DNA of 59,580 nt from Actinomycetota bacterium (GCA_040757835.1 JBFLWJ010000020.1:1-59580), one strand, 5' to 3'; positions 24,641-33,486 are shown, numbered from the stretch's first letter. The notes: a model not told the origin generated them from the letters alone. Numbers and translations: made by a program.

Positions 24641-26142
24641 TCCTCGAACGAGATCTCCCGTTTCAGGACCTTGCCGGCGGAGTTCCTGGGCAGCTCGCCC
24701 ACTATCCTTATCACCCGGGGATACTTGTACGGCGCCACCCTCTCCTTCACGAACCGGCGCAGCTCGTCCGGTGACGCCTCGGCCCCTGGCCTGAGCACCA
24801 CCGCCGCCCCCACCTCCTCCCCCAGGTCCGCGTGGGGGATGCCCAGCACCGCCGCCTCCAGCACGGCGGGGTGCGAATAGAAGACCTCCTCCACCTCGCG
24901 CGGATAGACGTTGTAGCCGCCCCGGATGATCATCTCCTTCTTGCGGTCCACGATGAAGAAGTAGCCGTCCTCGTCCTGGAGGGCGAGGTCGCCGGTGTGA
25001 AGCCACCCTCCCCTCAGGGTGGCCTCGGTGGCCTCGGGCTGGTTGAGATACTCCTTCATAACCCCCGGCCCGGAGACGATCAGCTCCCCCACCTCGCCCG
25101 GCGGGACATCGTTGTCGTCGTCGTCGACCACGCGGGCTCGGAAACCCGGCACCGGGAAGCCGATGGATCCGGTGCGGGCGCGGCCGGGCGGGTTCTCGAG
25201 GCAGGTGGGCGAGCACTCAGTGAGGCCGTAGCCCTCCATGATCCAGGTCTCGAAGAGGGACTCGAACCTCCTGAATACCTCCACGGGGAGCGAAGCGCCA
25301 CCGGAGACGCAGAAGCGCAGGCTGGAGCGGCGTGGGGGAGATGTGCTCGCCAGCTCAACCAGGCGGTTGATCATGGTGGGGACGGCATAGAGGACGGTGC
25401 TCTCCTCCTCCTCGATGGCCGCCATGGTCTCGGCGGGGTCGAAGTGGTCCCAGAAACGCAGGGTGAGGCCGCTGAAGACGGAGAGGTTGAGGGCGTGGGT
25501 CTGACCGTAGATGTGGAAGAGGGGCAAAGCGGAGAGGACTACATCGCCGGGCTCGGTGGTGCGCAGCCCCGACACCGCCAGCACGTCTCCCATGAGGTTG
25601 CCGTGGGTCAGCACCGCCCCCTTGGGCAGGCCCGTGGTGCCGCTGGTGTAGATGATGGCGAAGGGGTCGCCCGCCGCGGTGGCGGCGTAGGTCACGCCGC
25701 TTCGCCCGCGGTCGAAGACCCCGCTGAGCGGCACGCACCCGGCGGAGACGTCTTTCCCGTTGACGATGCGGATGCTCATGTCCGGAAGCGATTCGACCAC
25801 CGGCATCGCCTCCTCCAGGTAACCGGCGTGGCCGATGAAGGCCCTGGCGCCCGAATCGCTGAAGATGTGCCGCAGCTCCCCCTTGCGGTAGATGAAGTTC
25901 ACCGGCACCACCACCGCCCCCATCCTGGCCAGGGCATAATAAGCCAGGACCCATTCGATGGAGTTGGGCATCATCAGCACGCACCGGTCACCCGGCCGCA
26001 GGCCCAGGCCCCAGAGGCCGCGCACCAGGGCGTCGACCTCGCGGTCCATCTCGAGGAAGGACAGCGACTCGTCCTCGAAGACGAGCGCGGTATGGTCGGG
26101 AATGCGGGCGGTGGTCTCGATGAGAAAATCGGCCAGGTTCAT
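24637..26142 (-). CDS. AMP-dependent acyl-CoA synthetase
   Basis: 501 residues with the adenylate-forming enzyme motifs: P-loop IIYTSGTTGLPKGAVLTH near residue 160, A5 MEGYGLTECSP, A7 GGWLHTGDLALQDEDGYFFIVDRKKEMI, and a C-terminal Lys motif NSAGKVLKREI. It activates a carboxylic acid, probably medium- or long-chain fatty, to its acyl-CoA via an acyl-AMP. ATG 26142 has TGAGGGGG upstream. It lies downstream of the aminoacylase-like gene on the same strand with a gap of about 50 bases. Substrate chain length cannot be read from sequence. Confidence 0.92.
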   Translation of the reverse strand: MNLADFLIETTARIPDHTALVFEDESLSFLEMDREVDALVRGLWGLGLRPGDRCVLMMPNSIEWVLAYYALARMGAVVVPVNFIYRKGELRHIFSDSGARAFIGHAGYLEEAMPVVESLPDMSIRIVNGKDVSAGCVPLSGVFDRGRSGVTYAATAAGDPFAIIYTSGTTGLPKGAVLTHGNLMGDVLAVSGLRTTEPGDVVLSALPLFHIYGQTHALNLSVFSGLTLRFWDHFDPAETMAAIEEEESTVLYAVPTMINRLVELASTSPPRRSSLRFCVSGGASLPVEVFRRFESLFETWIMEGYGLTECSPTCLENPPGRARTGSIGFPVPGFRARVVDDDDNDVPPGEVGELIVSGPGVMKEYLNQPEATEATLRGGWLHTGDLALQDEDGYFFIVDRKKEMIIRGGYNVYPREVEEVFYSHPAVLEAAVLGIPHADLGEEVGAAVVLRPGAEASPDELRRFVKERVAPYKYPRVIRIVGELPRNSAGKVLKREISFED

Positions 26143-26194
26143 CTCTTCTGATCCCCCTCATCCAACTCTTCTTCGGCCGGCATGGACGATGCCG

Positions 26195-27916
26195 TCAACT
26201 CCTGGCCAGTACGTCCCCGGCCAGGACCTCCGGCCGGTAGGCGCCGCCCTCCACCGCCACTCTGCCGTTCACCAGCACGTAATTTATGCCGTCCGGGTAC
26301 TGTTGAGTGTCCTCGTAGGTGGAATTGTCCCGGATGGTCTCGAAGTCGAAGACGGTGATGTCCGCCGCGGCGCCCGCCCTGATGACCCCCCTGTCGTCGA
26401 GGCCGTAGCGGGAAGCGGCCAGTCCGGTGCAGCGGTGCACGGCGTTCTCCAGGGTGTAGTAACCGAGCTCCTTCACGTAATGCTGGAAGATGCGCGGGAA
26501 GGTCCCGAAGGCGGTCTGCGGAGCCGCCCCCTTCTCGGGGAAGAGCACGTCCGCGCCCACGGAGAGCTGGGGGTGGTCCTGTCCGTGCAGGAAGACCTTC
26601 TCCGACCACGGCTTGGGCGGGATGCCCATGAGGAACCCCGCCGCCCCCTCCTCCTCGATGGCCAGGTCGCAGAGGAAGTCGAAGTTGTCCTTGCCCGCAT
26701 CCCTGGCCAGGTCGACCACCCGCTTCCCCTCCATGTAGCTGTTCTTCTCGCTGCCCACCGAGAGGATGGAGAGCATCTTGTAGCTGAGGCAGCCGATGTA
26801 GTTGGTAGCCCAGGAACCTGGTTCCCATTGCGGCCAGCTGTCCTTGACCGTCTCCACGTCGTGGCGGATACGGGCGCGCTGGGCCGGGTCGGCCAGGCGG
26901 CGCAACAGCGCCTCCGTGCCCCCCATGAGCGCCCAGGGCGGGAAGAGCTGGGTGACGGTGGTGTTGCCCATGACGTAGGGGATGAAGTCCAGCCCCACGT
27001 CGGTCCCCTGCTCCAGGGCGCGGTCCACCGCCTGGTAGCCCTTCTTGAGTTGTGTGTTGGGTATGCCGGGCAGGGGCACCACGCGGTTGGCCTTCTCGAA
27101 GAAACCCACCAGCTCGTAGATGATATCGCCCATGCGGCCGAAGTACGGAACGGCCATGAAGTGGCTCACCTGCAGCGAGGCGCCACTGCGCTGCGCGATC
27201 TCGATGGCCTCCTCGACGGCGCGCGCGAAGGTGTTGGTGATGCTGCGGATGTGGGTGACGTAGCGGCCGCCGTACTCGTGCGCGACTTTGGCCAGCTCCA
27301 CGATCTCGTCGGTGTGGCAGTACATGCCCGGGAAATAGGTGAGCCCGGTGGAGAACCCGCGGCAGCCATCCTCCATGTCCCTGCGCAGCAGCTCCTTCAT
27401 CCTCTCCAGCTCGTCCTCATCGCTGAAGCGGGCCTCCTCGCCCATGACCGCGATGCGGAGGGGGCCGTGCGCCGAAAGGGGCACGAAGTTGAGCGGCAGG
27501 CCCCGGCCCCGCATCCACCCGTTGAACTCCTTAACCGTCTCCCACTGCGGCTCGAAGGCGTCGGAGACGCCCATGGAATGCAGGGTGGAGCGGAAGAGCG
27601 CTGAGTTCTCCGGCAGCCAGGGTGCTACCGACCAGCCGCAGTTGGAGACCACGCTGGTGGTGATGCCCTGCCGCAGGTATGGCTCGAAGAGGGTCACGTA
27701 GTCGTCACGGATGACGAACATGTCGTTGTGGGAATGGATGTCGATGAAACCCGGAGAGACCACCTTGCCGGAGGCGTCGATGACCCGCTGCGCCTCCGCC
27801 CCCGGAAGGTCCCCCACCTCGGCGATCCTGCCGTCCTTCACCGCAACGTCGGCAACACGCGCCGCCGCTCCGGTGCCGTCCACCACCTTGCCCCGCTTGA
27901 TCAACACGTCCAGCAC
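26195..27916 (-). CDS. N-acyl-D-amino-acid deacylase family amidohydrolase
   Basis: 573 residues. The N-terminal beta-sandwich and metal motif are clear (DVLIKRGKVVDGTG, then VVSPGFIDIHSHND). The rest matches D-aminoacylase/dihydroorotase-like members (HTDEIVELAKVAHEYGGRYVTHIRS, LQVSHFM, and a C-terminal RAGAAADITVFD). These zinc enzymes hydrolyse N-acyl-D-amino acids or related amides. The start is GTG 27916, six bases behind GGGAGGGG. It is probably co-transcribed with the acyl-CoA ligase, which could activate the released acyl group. The specificity is inferred only. Confidence 0.87.
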   Translation of the reverse strand: MLDVLIKRGKVVDGTGAAARVADVAVKDGRIAEVGDLPGAEAQRVIDASGKVVSPGFIDIHSHNDMFVIRDDYVTLFEPYLRQGITTSVVSNCGWSVAPWLPENSALFRSTLHSMGVSDAFEPQWETVKEFNGWMRGRGLPLNFVPLSAHGPLRIAVMGEEARFSDEDELERMKELLRRDMEDGCRGFSTGLTYFPGMYCHTDEIVELAKVAHEYGGRYVTHIRSITNTFARAVEEAIEIAQRSGASLQVSHFMAVPYFGRMGDIIYELVGFFEKANRVVPLPGIPNTQLKKGYQAVDRALEQGTDVGLDFIPYVMGNTTVTQLFPPWALMGGTEALLRRLADPAQRARIRHDVETVKDSWPQWEPGSWATNYIGCLSYKMLSILSVGSEKNSYMEGKRVVDLARDAGKDNFDFLCDLAIEEEGAAGFLMGIPPKPWSEKVFLHGQDHPQLSVGADVLFPEKGAAPQTAFGTFPRIFQHYVKELGYYTLENAVHRCTGLAASRYGLDDRGVIRAGAAADITVFDFETIRDNSTYEDTQQYPDGINYVLVNGRVAVEGGAYRPEVLAGDVLARS

Positions 27917-28010
27917 GATAAACCCCTCCCATCCGGTGCTTTTCCTCTATTTATATCCATGGGGCGTGACGTTGACAACGACGGCACAGCCGGCGATGGG
28001 TCCGCGCGGC

Positions 28011-28673
28011 TCAATAGCGGAAGCCGAGCAAGGCAGCGAGCACGTTGAGGAAAATGGGGACGGCGTAGATGATCCCGACGAAGATGAGCTTGCTCCTGTA
28101 GGTCTTCATGCTCAGCATGAAGTTGATCGCCGCGAACCAGTAGAAGTATCCAAGCAGGAAGATGATCCAGACGCCGCCCCAGGAGAGGTACCACCAGGGG
28201 TATTCCCATATCAGCTGGTCGCCCATGTTCAGGAGTATCTCGATGATCACGGCGAGGACGGCGAAGAAAACGGCGAAGAACCAGCGGTTGGGCAGGCCCA
28301 GGATCTTCTGCTCCGGGTCGGGGAGCAGGGTATGGTAGTAGATCAGGCCGAAGAGGAGGAAGCCGAAGATGATCTCGATGTTCCAGCCCACCATAACCCG
28401 GTAGGCGGTGGGCCCGGGGGTGGTCCACACCGCCGACCTCTCGGAAAGGTGGAAGACCCAGCCGTTCCAGGTCTCGTTGAAGAAGTCGCAGCCGAAGAGG
28501 ACCAGCGCCGCCAGAATGGGGTCCCAGTTCCCCGACGCCCACGCTTCCTTGATCTCCTTGGAGTAGATATAGGCCAGGATGAGCAGCAGCGGCACCGCGT
28601 ACCACTTGAGCATGTTAAGGTCTCTCAGGCCGTCCAATGCCTGCTGCGAAGCCTCGGTATAGGCGAAGAGCAC
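28011..28673 (-). CDS. Polytopic membrane protein of unknown function
   Basis: 220 residues with about six hydrophobic segments (KWYAVPLLLILAYIY, WDPILAALVLFGCDFF, NIEIIFGFLLFGLIYY, WFFAVFFAVLAVIIEILL, VWIIFLLGYFYWFAAI, LIFVGIIYAVPIFLNVLAALL). It is rich in Trp and Tyr. I recognise no family. The probable start is GTG 28673, directly behind GGAGGGAGAG. The upstream SRPBCC gene is 29 bases away on the same strand, suggesting one operon with it and the MBL protein. Confidence 0.75.
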   Translation of the reverse strand: MLFAYTEASQQALDGLRDLNMLKWYAVPLLLILAYIYSKEIKEAWASGNWDPILAALVLFGCDFFNETWNGWVFHLSERSAVWTTPGPTAYRVMVGWNIEIIFGFLLFGLIYYHTLLPDPEQKILGLPNRWFFAVFFAVLAVIIEILLNMGDQLIWEYPWWYLSWGGVWIIFLLGYFYWFAAINFMLSMKTYRSKLIFVGIIYAVPIFLNVLAALLGFRY

Positions 28674-28702
28674 CTCTCCCTCCTTGCCGCGGTCTCTCCG
28701 CC

Positions 28703-29203
28703 CTATACCTTCTTCTCCGCCCCCGTTTTTCCTTCCCCGCGTGAAAGCGGGAGAACCCCTTTTCTCCCCGCTTCGGCACGCTCCTTATGGGCCTGGTTCA
28801 TCGCCTCGAAGGGACCCCTGGTCGATCTTTCCATCGCAGGACCAACCATGGGAGCGAAGAGACCGGAGACAGACGACCCGTGCATCAGATATGTCCTGCC
28901 ATCGGGCGCCTCCTCCATGATCCAGTAATGCTCGGTGTCGATCAGCCCGGGGAAACGCGGCCACCCCAGCCAGCGCAGCTCCCGGCCGGGGTCCACGACC
29001 GTCAGCCGCGGACGAAACGTATACCCCCTGCTGCCCTCGGGCTCGAAGCGCACCTGCAGCCTCTCTCCGGCCTCGAGCTTGCCGCTGGCCTGCCTGATCA
29101 TCGGATTCCATTGCGGGTACGAGCCGAAGTCGGTCAGCACCTTCCAGACATCTTCCGCCGCGGCGTCGATATCTATCCAGGTCACCAGTTCCTTTCTGAA
29201 CAT
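28703..29203 (-). CDS. SRPBCC (START-like) domain protein
   Basis: 166 residues. The N-terminal pattern is typical of polyketide-cyclase/SRPBCC proteins (IDIDAAAEDVWKVLTDFGSYPQWNPMI), followed by EAGERLQVRFEP, a central LRWLGWPRFPGLIDTEHYWIME strand pair and a long C-terminal helix (MERSTRGPFEAMNQAHKERAEA). These proteins bind hydrophobic ligands in a deep cavity. ATG 29203 has GGAGG eight bases upstream; the in-frame ATG 29218 is less well placed. It sits between the MBL and membrane protein genes. Confidence 0.85.
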   Translation of the reverse strand: MFRKELVTWIDIDAAAEDVWKVLTDFGSYPQWNPMIRQASGKLEAGERLQVRFEPEGSRGYTFRPRLTVVDPGRELRWLGWPRFPGLIDTEHYWIMEEAPDGRTYLMHGSSVSGLFAPMVGPAMERSTRGPFEAMNQAHKERAEAGRKGVLPLSRGEGKTGAEKKV

Positions 29204-29257
29204 TCTTCTCGCCTCCATGGGTATGATCTCAGGCCCCGCCTATCAGCTTGAGGCAGA

Positions 29258-30076
29258 TCAATCGAACGGCCTGCCGAAGATGTTGCGATACTCGAACTGG
29301 TCGTGGGAGGCGATGGTCCTGACCTCTTCGCCGTGCTCCCTCAGGAGCTTCTTCAGCGCCGCGATGGTCTGCGCGGCGCGCGCGGGGTCGCAGTGGGCGA
29401 AGCGCCGGAAGGCCCTGGTGCCGATGGGGGCCTTGCCGATCTCCCTCAGCTCCTCTTTTACGTAGTAGGCGTCTCCGCAGTGCAGGACCCACCCGTCCCC
29501 CGTCTCCACCGCCACGCCTATCTGGCCCCGCGTATGTCCCGGCAGCGGCACCAGCGCGATCCCGGACGGGAGCCCGGGCAGGTCCCTAGTGTACGGCATG
29601 CCGAACCAGGTACCGTCCATGTCCGGCAAGTGGGTTACCCACTTGGGGCCGTGGGCGAAGTGGACCCTGCATACACGGGTCCTTTCCAGGTGGTTGCGGG
29701 GGTTGTTGAGGGCGTCCAGTTCCGTCTCCGACACGTGCACCCTGGCGTGGGGGAAATCGGCGAGGCCGCCGCTGTGATCGGGGTCCACGTGGGTGCAGAT
29801 GATGTCCCGGACATCCTCCGGCTCGAAGCCGAGCCTCTCTACCTGCCGCACCGCCGGTTCCTCCGCATCAACCTGGATGTTCATCATGAAGTTGTAATAG
29901 CGGCGCAGCCGGTTGGGGTCCGCCATGTCCCTGGTGCCAAAACCCGTGTCCACGAGCACGAGCCCGCTGTCGCCCTCGATAAGCAGGCAGAGGCAGCAGG
30001 AACGCTCCTCGTACGGCACGAAGAGCGTCGCGCCCCGCGGATACATGGTGCCGCAGTTGAGGTAATGCACTCTCAT
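29258..30076 (-). CDS. MBL-fold hydrolase, lactonase-like, with variant metal motif
   Basis: 272 residues resembling N-acyl-homoserine-lactonase-type metallo-beta-lactamase-fold enzymes: VLVDTGFGTRD, the metal motif, PLPGHTRGQIGVAVETGDGWVLHCGDAYY, and a terminal SHDQFEY. The metal motif reads T-H96-V-D98-P-D100-H101, so the second His of HxHxDH is Asp. This would change one zinc-1 ligand. ATG 30076 is behind GGAGGGGG. It is the first gene of the leftward SRPBCC/membrane-protein group. Substrate unknown; a lactone or thioester is possible. Confidence 0.85.
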   Translation of the reverse strand: MRVHYLNCGTMYPRGATLFVPYEERSCCLCLLIEGDSGLVLVDTGFGTRDMADPNRLRRYYNFMMNIQVDAEEPAVRQVERLGFEPEDVRDIICTHVDPDHSGGLADFPHARVHVSETELDALNNPRNHLERTRVCRVHFAHGPKWVTHLPDMDGTWFGMPYTRDLPGLPSGIALVPLPGHTRGQIGVAVETGDGWVLHCGDAYYVKEELREIGKAPIGTRAFRRFAHCDPARAAQTIAALKKLLREHGEEVRTIASHDQFEYRNIFGRPFD

Positions 30077-30118
30077 CACCCACCCCCTCCTCGAAGATCA
30101 CTGTCGGGCTCGCCGCCT

Positions 30119-31261
30119 TCAGCGGCTGAACTGCATGAGCAGCCATTCGAAGGTGAGGTCAAGCCATTCCCGGTAATGTCCCATGGCGCAGTGGTCATCG
30201 TCCTCGTACAGTTTGAGCAGCGCTTTGGGAACCCTGGCCGCGAGGACGCTGGAATCCCTGGTGCCGAGCAGGGTATCGTTGTCGCCGTTGATGACCAGCA
30301 GGGGGATATCGATGCGCCGGTAGAGGTCGTTGTTCACGAACGACAGCTCATTCAGCCTGCGCCCCATAGCGGCCAGGCTGCCGGCCCCGGTGACCTTCTT
30401 GAGGACGGAAGCGATGATCTCCGGTGTGCCCAGGGAGTTGGCCAGCCCGAAAGCGTAGTGCAGGGGGGCGCCGCAGGCCACGGCGCACTTCAGCCTGGGA
30501 TCGACCGCCGCCATCCTCGCCGACCAGTAGCCGCCGAAACTCGTCCCAACCATAGCTATGCGCCCGGCATCCACCCGGGGATGAACGGCGAAGTGGTCGA
30601 TGACGCCGTTGTATACCGCCTCGGATGCCCCCGACATGGGCTGCCTGTAGGCATAGGTACCCGGCATCTCCATGAGGAAGACGCCGATGTCCGCGTCCCG
30701 GTAGGCCAGCAGCGGCAGGGCGATCTCCTGCACGGTGCCTTCCAGCCCGTTGGTGACGATCACCAGGGGGTGCTTCTCCTCCCCCGCGGGAAAGCGCGCA
30801 TATCCATTGACCTCCTCGCCCGCCACGATGAGCGTCACCTTCTCCATGCGCTCGTCGAACAAGGGGACGGAGCGCTCGAAGAGCTGCGCGGCCTTGTAGT
30901 AGGCGTCCATCCTCAGGGGGGTATCCCCGGGAAAGGCACTCACCGTGTAGTAGGTGAGTGCTTTGACCAGGCGGTCCCGTGCCTCCTCCCCACCGGCGTC
31001 CCCTCCTTCCCGCAGGAGTCTCTCCGCCTCCGCCTCGTAAGCGCTGGCGATAGCGTTCCAGTACCCGCACCATGCCGACTCCTCGAACGACTTGAGGCCG
31101 CCTAGTTGCCGCGCGAAGACATCGGGGTCCAACCCCCCCATGTTGGCATAGCGCAGCCGGAACAGTTCGGGCAGGAAGAAGCGCACCCCCAGGCAGCCTG
31201 CCGCCCGCTCGGTCTGGCCGGTGACCAGGCAGAGGGTGATGAGGATATCCTTGAGGATCAT
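30119..31261 (-). CDS. Alpha/beta hydrolase (FrsA/DUF1100-like esterase)
   Basis: 380 residues. An N-terminal helical cap of about 140 residues precedes the hydrolase core: VIVTNGLEGT (oxyanion region), nucleophile elbow GTSFGGYWSAR, LLVINGDND with the probable catalytic Asp, and DDDHCAMGHY with the His. The size and cap fit the FrsA-like esterase group. ATG 31261 follows GGAGGCGG. It lies 16 bases downstream of another hydrolase gene (31278-32300) on the same strand, so the two likely share a promoter controlled by the operator at 32416. Confidence 0.87.
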   Translation of the reverse strand: MILKDILITLCLVTGQTERAAGCLGVRFFLPELFRLRYANMGGLDPDVFARQLGGLKSFEESAWCGYWNAIASAYEAEAERLLREGGDAGGEEARDRLVKALTYYTVSAFPGDTPLRMDAYYKAAQLFERSVPLFDERMEKVTLIVAGEEVNGYARFPAGEEKHPLVIVTNGLEGTVQEIALPLLAYRDADIGVFLMEMPGTYAYRQPMSGASEAVYNGVIDHFAVHPRVDAGRIAMVGTSFGGYWSARMAAVDPRLKCAVACGAPLHYAFGLANSLGTPEIIASVLKKVTGAGSLAAMGRRLNELSFVNNDLYRRIDIPLLVINGDNDTLLGTRDSSVLAARVPKALLKLYEDDDHCAMGHYREWLDLTFEWLLMQFSR

Positions 31262-31277
31262 TGCCGCCTCCGCTCGA

Positions 31278-32300
31278 CTATACTTCCATCGTTTTCTTGA
31301 GCCACGCCGATATAGGCGGTATGAGGTCGTCCACGTAGTCGGTCATCACCAGGTGCGGCGCGCCCTCCATGTAGAGGAACTCTTTGTCGCAGGTCAGCCT
31401 GGCGTATACCCGGCGCACGTAGTCCTCGGGAAAGATATTATCCTTGCCCGCATGGATGACCATCACCGGGGTCTTTATCTCCTCCACCTTCACCGCCAGG
31501 GGAGTCGAGGCCAGGGAGTGGAGGGCGGACAGGCTCACCGCGCTCGCGACCAGCGGGTCCTCCCTGATGAACTCCATAACATCAGGTATAAGCCGGCTGG
31601 TCTCGGCCTTGAGGTCCAGGTAGAGATAGACGGGGGTCATCAGTTTGCCTAACGGCGAACCGACCACCGGCTGCAGCAGGGACAGGAAGGGCATCAGGGG
31701 GCGGAACATGCCCGGCCAGCGGGTCATCCTCTCGTTGTCCGGCTCATCGGGGGCGATGACGTTGTGGCACACGGCGGCCTTGAGGCGCGGCTCGGCCGCC
31801 GCGCAGTAGAAGGCGACCATGCCGCCCTGGCTCGAGCCGGAGACTGCCACCTTGTCACCGTAGGCCGCCATGGCGTGGCCGATGACCGCCCGGGCGTCCT
31901 CCACCAGCTGGCCCAGGGTATAGACCCCCCGCTTGCCGGTGCTCATGCCGTGGCCGCGCGGGTCGAAGCCCACCACGTTGAAACCCTGTTTGCTCAACTT
32001 GTACATGTACTCGGTATAGAGGAGCGCGTAGACGCTGGTCCCGGGGACGAAGACCATCACCGGGTCGCCCGGTTCGCTCTTGAAATGGTAGAGGGCCAGC
32101 GTACGGTCGCCCAGATCCAGCCGCTCCTCGCGCCAGGTACCGTAGAGTTCCCCCAGGCCCACCTTCTCCAGCAGCGACCTGGCATAGGCCCTCGCCTCCT
32201 CCTCGGAGGGGACCGGCTTGTTCATCTTAGCGAGGCTGTACGCGGCCCAACCCACCATCGGCACCGCGGCGGTGGCGGCTGCCAGCTTCATCTTCTTCAC
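31278..32300 (-). CDS. Alpha/beta hydrolase with N-terminal membrane anchor
   Basis: 340 residues. An N-terminal hydrophobic segment (LAAATAAVPMVGWAAYSLA) suggests a membrane anchor. The core has VMVFVPGTSVYALLYTEY, GFDPRGHGMSTGKRG, nucleophile elbow SGSSQGGMVAFYCAA, VMVIHAGKDNIFP (Asp) and MEGAPHLV (His). The lysophospholipase/serine aminopeptidase S33 type is the closest pattern. The start is GTG 32300 behind GGAGGT; an ATG nine bases inside is possible. It is divergent from the MerR-TetR regulator. Confidence 0.87.
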   Translation of the reverse strand: MKKMKLAAATAAVPMVGWAAYSLAKMNKPVPSEEEARAYARSLLEKVGLGELYGTWREERLDLGDRTLALYHFKSEPGDPVMVFVPGTSVYALLYTEYMYKLSKQGFNVVGFDPRGHGMSTGKRGVYTLGQLVEDARAVIGHAMAAYGDKVAVSGSSQGGMVAFYCAAAEPRLKAAVCHNVIAPDEPDNERMTRWPGMFRPLMPFLSLLQPVVGSPLGKLMTPVYLYLDLKAETSRLIPDVMEFIREDPLVASAVSLSALHSLASTPLAVKVEEIKTPVMVIHAGKDNIFPEDYVRRVYARLTCDKEFLYMEGAPHLVMTDYVDDLIPPISAWLKKTMEV

Positions 32301-32415
32301 CTCGACCTCCTTCGGTGCGATCTCACTGATCGGTGCCCCTGCAATTATAGATATCCATTAGCGGTCCTTGCCCTTGCCTTCCTCTCCCCGATGCCTCGAA
32401 GTAACCGTCATATTA

Positions 32416-32433
32416 TGAGTGATTATTCATTCA
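32416..32433. promoter_or_regulatory. FadR-type TetR operator box
   Basis: TGAGTGATTATTCATTCA fits TGAnTGAnTAnTCAnTCA, the pattern of the Bacillus FadR (YsiA, TetR family) fatty-acid operator, and 14 of 18 positions are symmetric. It lies in the 322-bp gap between the divergent hydrolase (GTG 32300) and MerR-TetR gene (ATG 32623), 116 bases upstream of the former. The same gap is otherwise AT-rich and contains no supported gene. The adjacent MerR-TetR protein is the likely binder. Confidence 0.6.
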
Positions 32434-32548
32434 TAATTCAGATCATGACTACCATTACCAGAACCGCTTGTCAAGCGTTCTTAACATGATGAGCTGCATT
32501 CATATGAGGATAAGGTCACGCAAAACGCCCATTACCTTCTTCGATTTA

Positions 32549-32578
32549 TTGCCATAAACCATTTTCTTGTGATATATT
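32549..32578 (+). promoter_or_regulatory. Sigma-70-type promoter of the MerR-TetR gene
   Basis: TTGCCA (32549-32554) and TATATT (32573-32578) are separated by 18 bases, 45 bases before the preferred ATG 32623. The fit to the housekeeping consensus is good. The FadR-type box lies about 115 bases further upstream, so any control of this promoter from that box would be at a distance or shared. Confidence 0.5.
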
Positions 32579-32622
32579 GTATTGCAATTTGTCAGGAACG
32601 GCGGTCGCTGCAAGGAGCCATG

Positions 32623-33486
32623 ATGGCGATGGAGAAGAGGCGGATGAAGATCGGTGAGCTGGAGAGGCTCTCCGGGGTGCCCCGCCATACCATCCATCAC
32701 TATGTCCGCCAGGGCCTGCTGCCCGAACCCGAGCGGACGGGCAAGACCATGGCCTACTACGACGATTCCCACCTGGAACGACTCCTTGCGGTCCGCGAGG
32801 TCAAGGGAGACTCGAGGGTGCCTCTGTCCTTCCTGCGCAAGGTCCTGGAAGAGAGAGACGGGACGGAGACGTCCGGCGGCATCAAGCCGCCGCGGAAACC
32901 TGGGGATATGAGCAAGGAGACCGCGCTGCGGCGCAGGCAGCAGATAAGGGAAGCGGCCCGCAAGGTATTCCTGGAGAAGGGTTACTCGCGTGCCCGCATC
33001 GAGGACATAACCGCCGCGACGGGCATATCCATCGGCACCTTCTACATCTACTTCGAGGACAAACAGGAGCTGTTCATGGAGGTCATCGACGAGTTGACCC
33101 GGAACATGGTCTCGGCCTTCGAGGCCATGGTCGAGAAAGAGGATGATTTCCAGAGGAAAGCGGCGATCACCGCCACATATTACATAGAGAACTACGAATA
33201 CTTCTCCGGGATCATCAACCAGCTGCGGGGGATGATGGCTGCCAGCGCCCCCTCCGCCCGGGAGAAGTTCGAAGCCCTGCACAACCAGATGGCCGACCCC
33301 ATCGCTGCCGAGATCCGAGCAGCGATCGGCAAGGGCGTGATCCGCGATTTAGACCCGGAGCTTCTGGCCCGCGTTTTCATGGGCATGGTGGAATTCCTGG
33401 CCATCTATCTCACCTTCAACCCCCAGCATCCCGTCCCCGAGGTGACCTCGTTCATGCTCGACCTCATGATGAACGGGATCAGGTGA
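32623..33486 (+). CDS. MerR-TetR fusion transcriptional regulator
   Basis: 287 residues with two DNA-binding domains. Residues 6-75 are a MerR-type winged helix (KIGELERLSGVPRHTIHHYV, LLPEPERTGKTMAYYDD). After a short basic linker, a complete TetR helix-turn-helix follows (RRQQIREAARKVFLEKGYSR, IEDITAATGISIGTFYIYFEDKQELF) with a TetR-type ligand domain to the end. Having two helix-turn-helix domains in one chain is unusual. ATG 32623 is five bases behind AAGGAG; adjacent ATGs at 32620 and 32629 are alternatives. It is divergent from two hydrolase genes and presumably controls them. Confidence 0.88.
   Translation: MAMEKRRMKIGELERLSGVPRHTIHHYVRQGLLPEPERTGKTMAYYDDSHLERLLAVREVKGDSRVPLSFLRKVLEERDGTETSGGIKPPRKPGDMSKETALRRRQQIREAARKVFLEKGYSRARIEDITAATGISIGTFYIYFEDKQELFMEVIDELTRNMVSAFEAMVEKEDDFQRKAAITATYYIENYEYFSGIINQLRGMMAASAPSAREKFEALHNQMADPIAAEIRAAIGKGVIRDLDPELLARVFMGMVEFLAIYLTFNPQHPVPEVTSFMLDLMMNGIR

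Noticed and set aside
23468..25216. A 582-residue minus-strand frame across HMG-CoA reductase
   Set aside because: It is antisense to a complete HMG-CoA reductase and runs into the acyl-CoA ligase in another phase; no family features.
29303..31105. A 600-residue plus-strand frame across two genes
   Set aside because: It spans two well-supported minus-strand genes (MBL and alpha/beta hydrolase) and has shadow-type composition.
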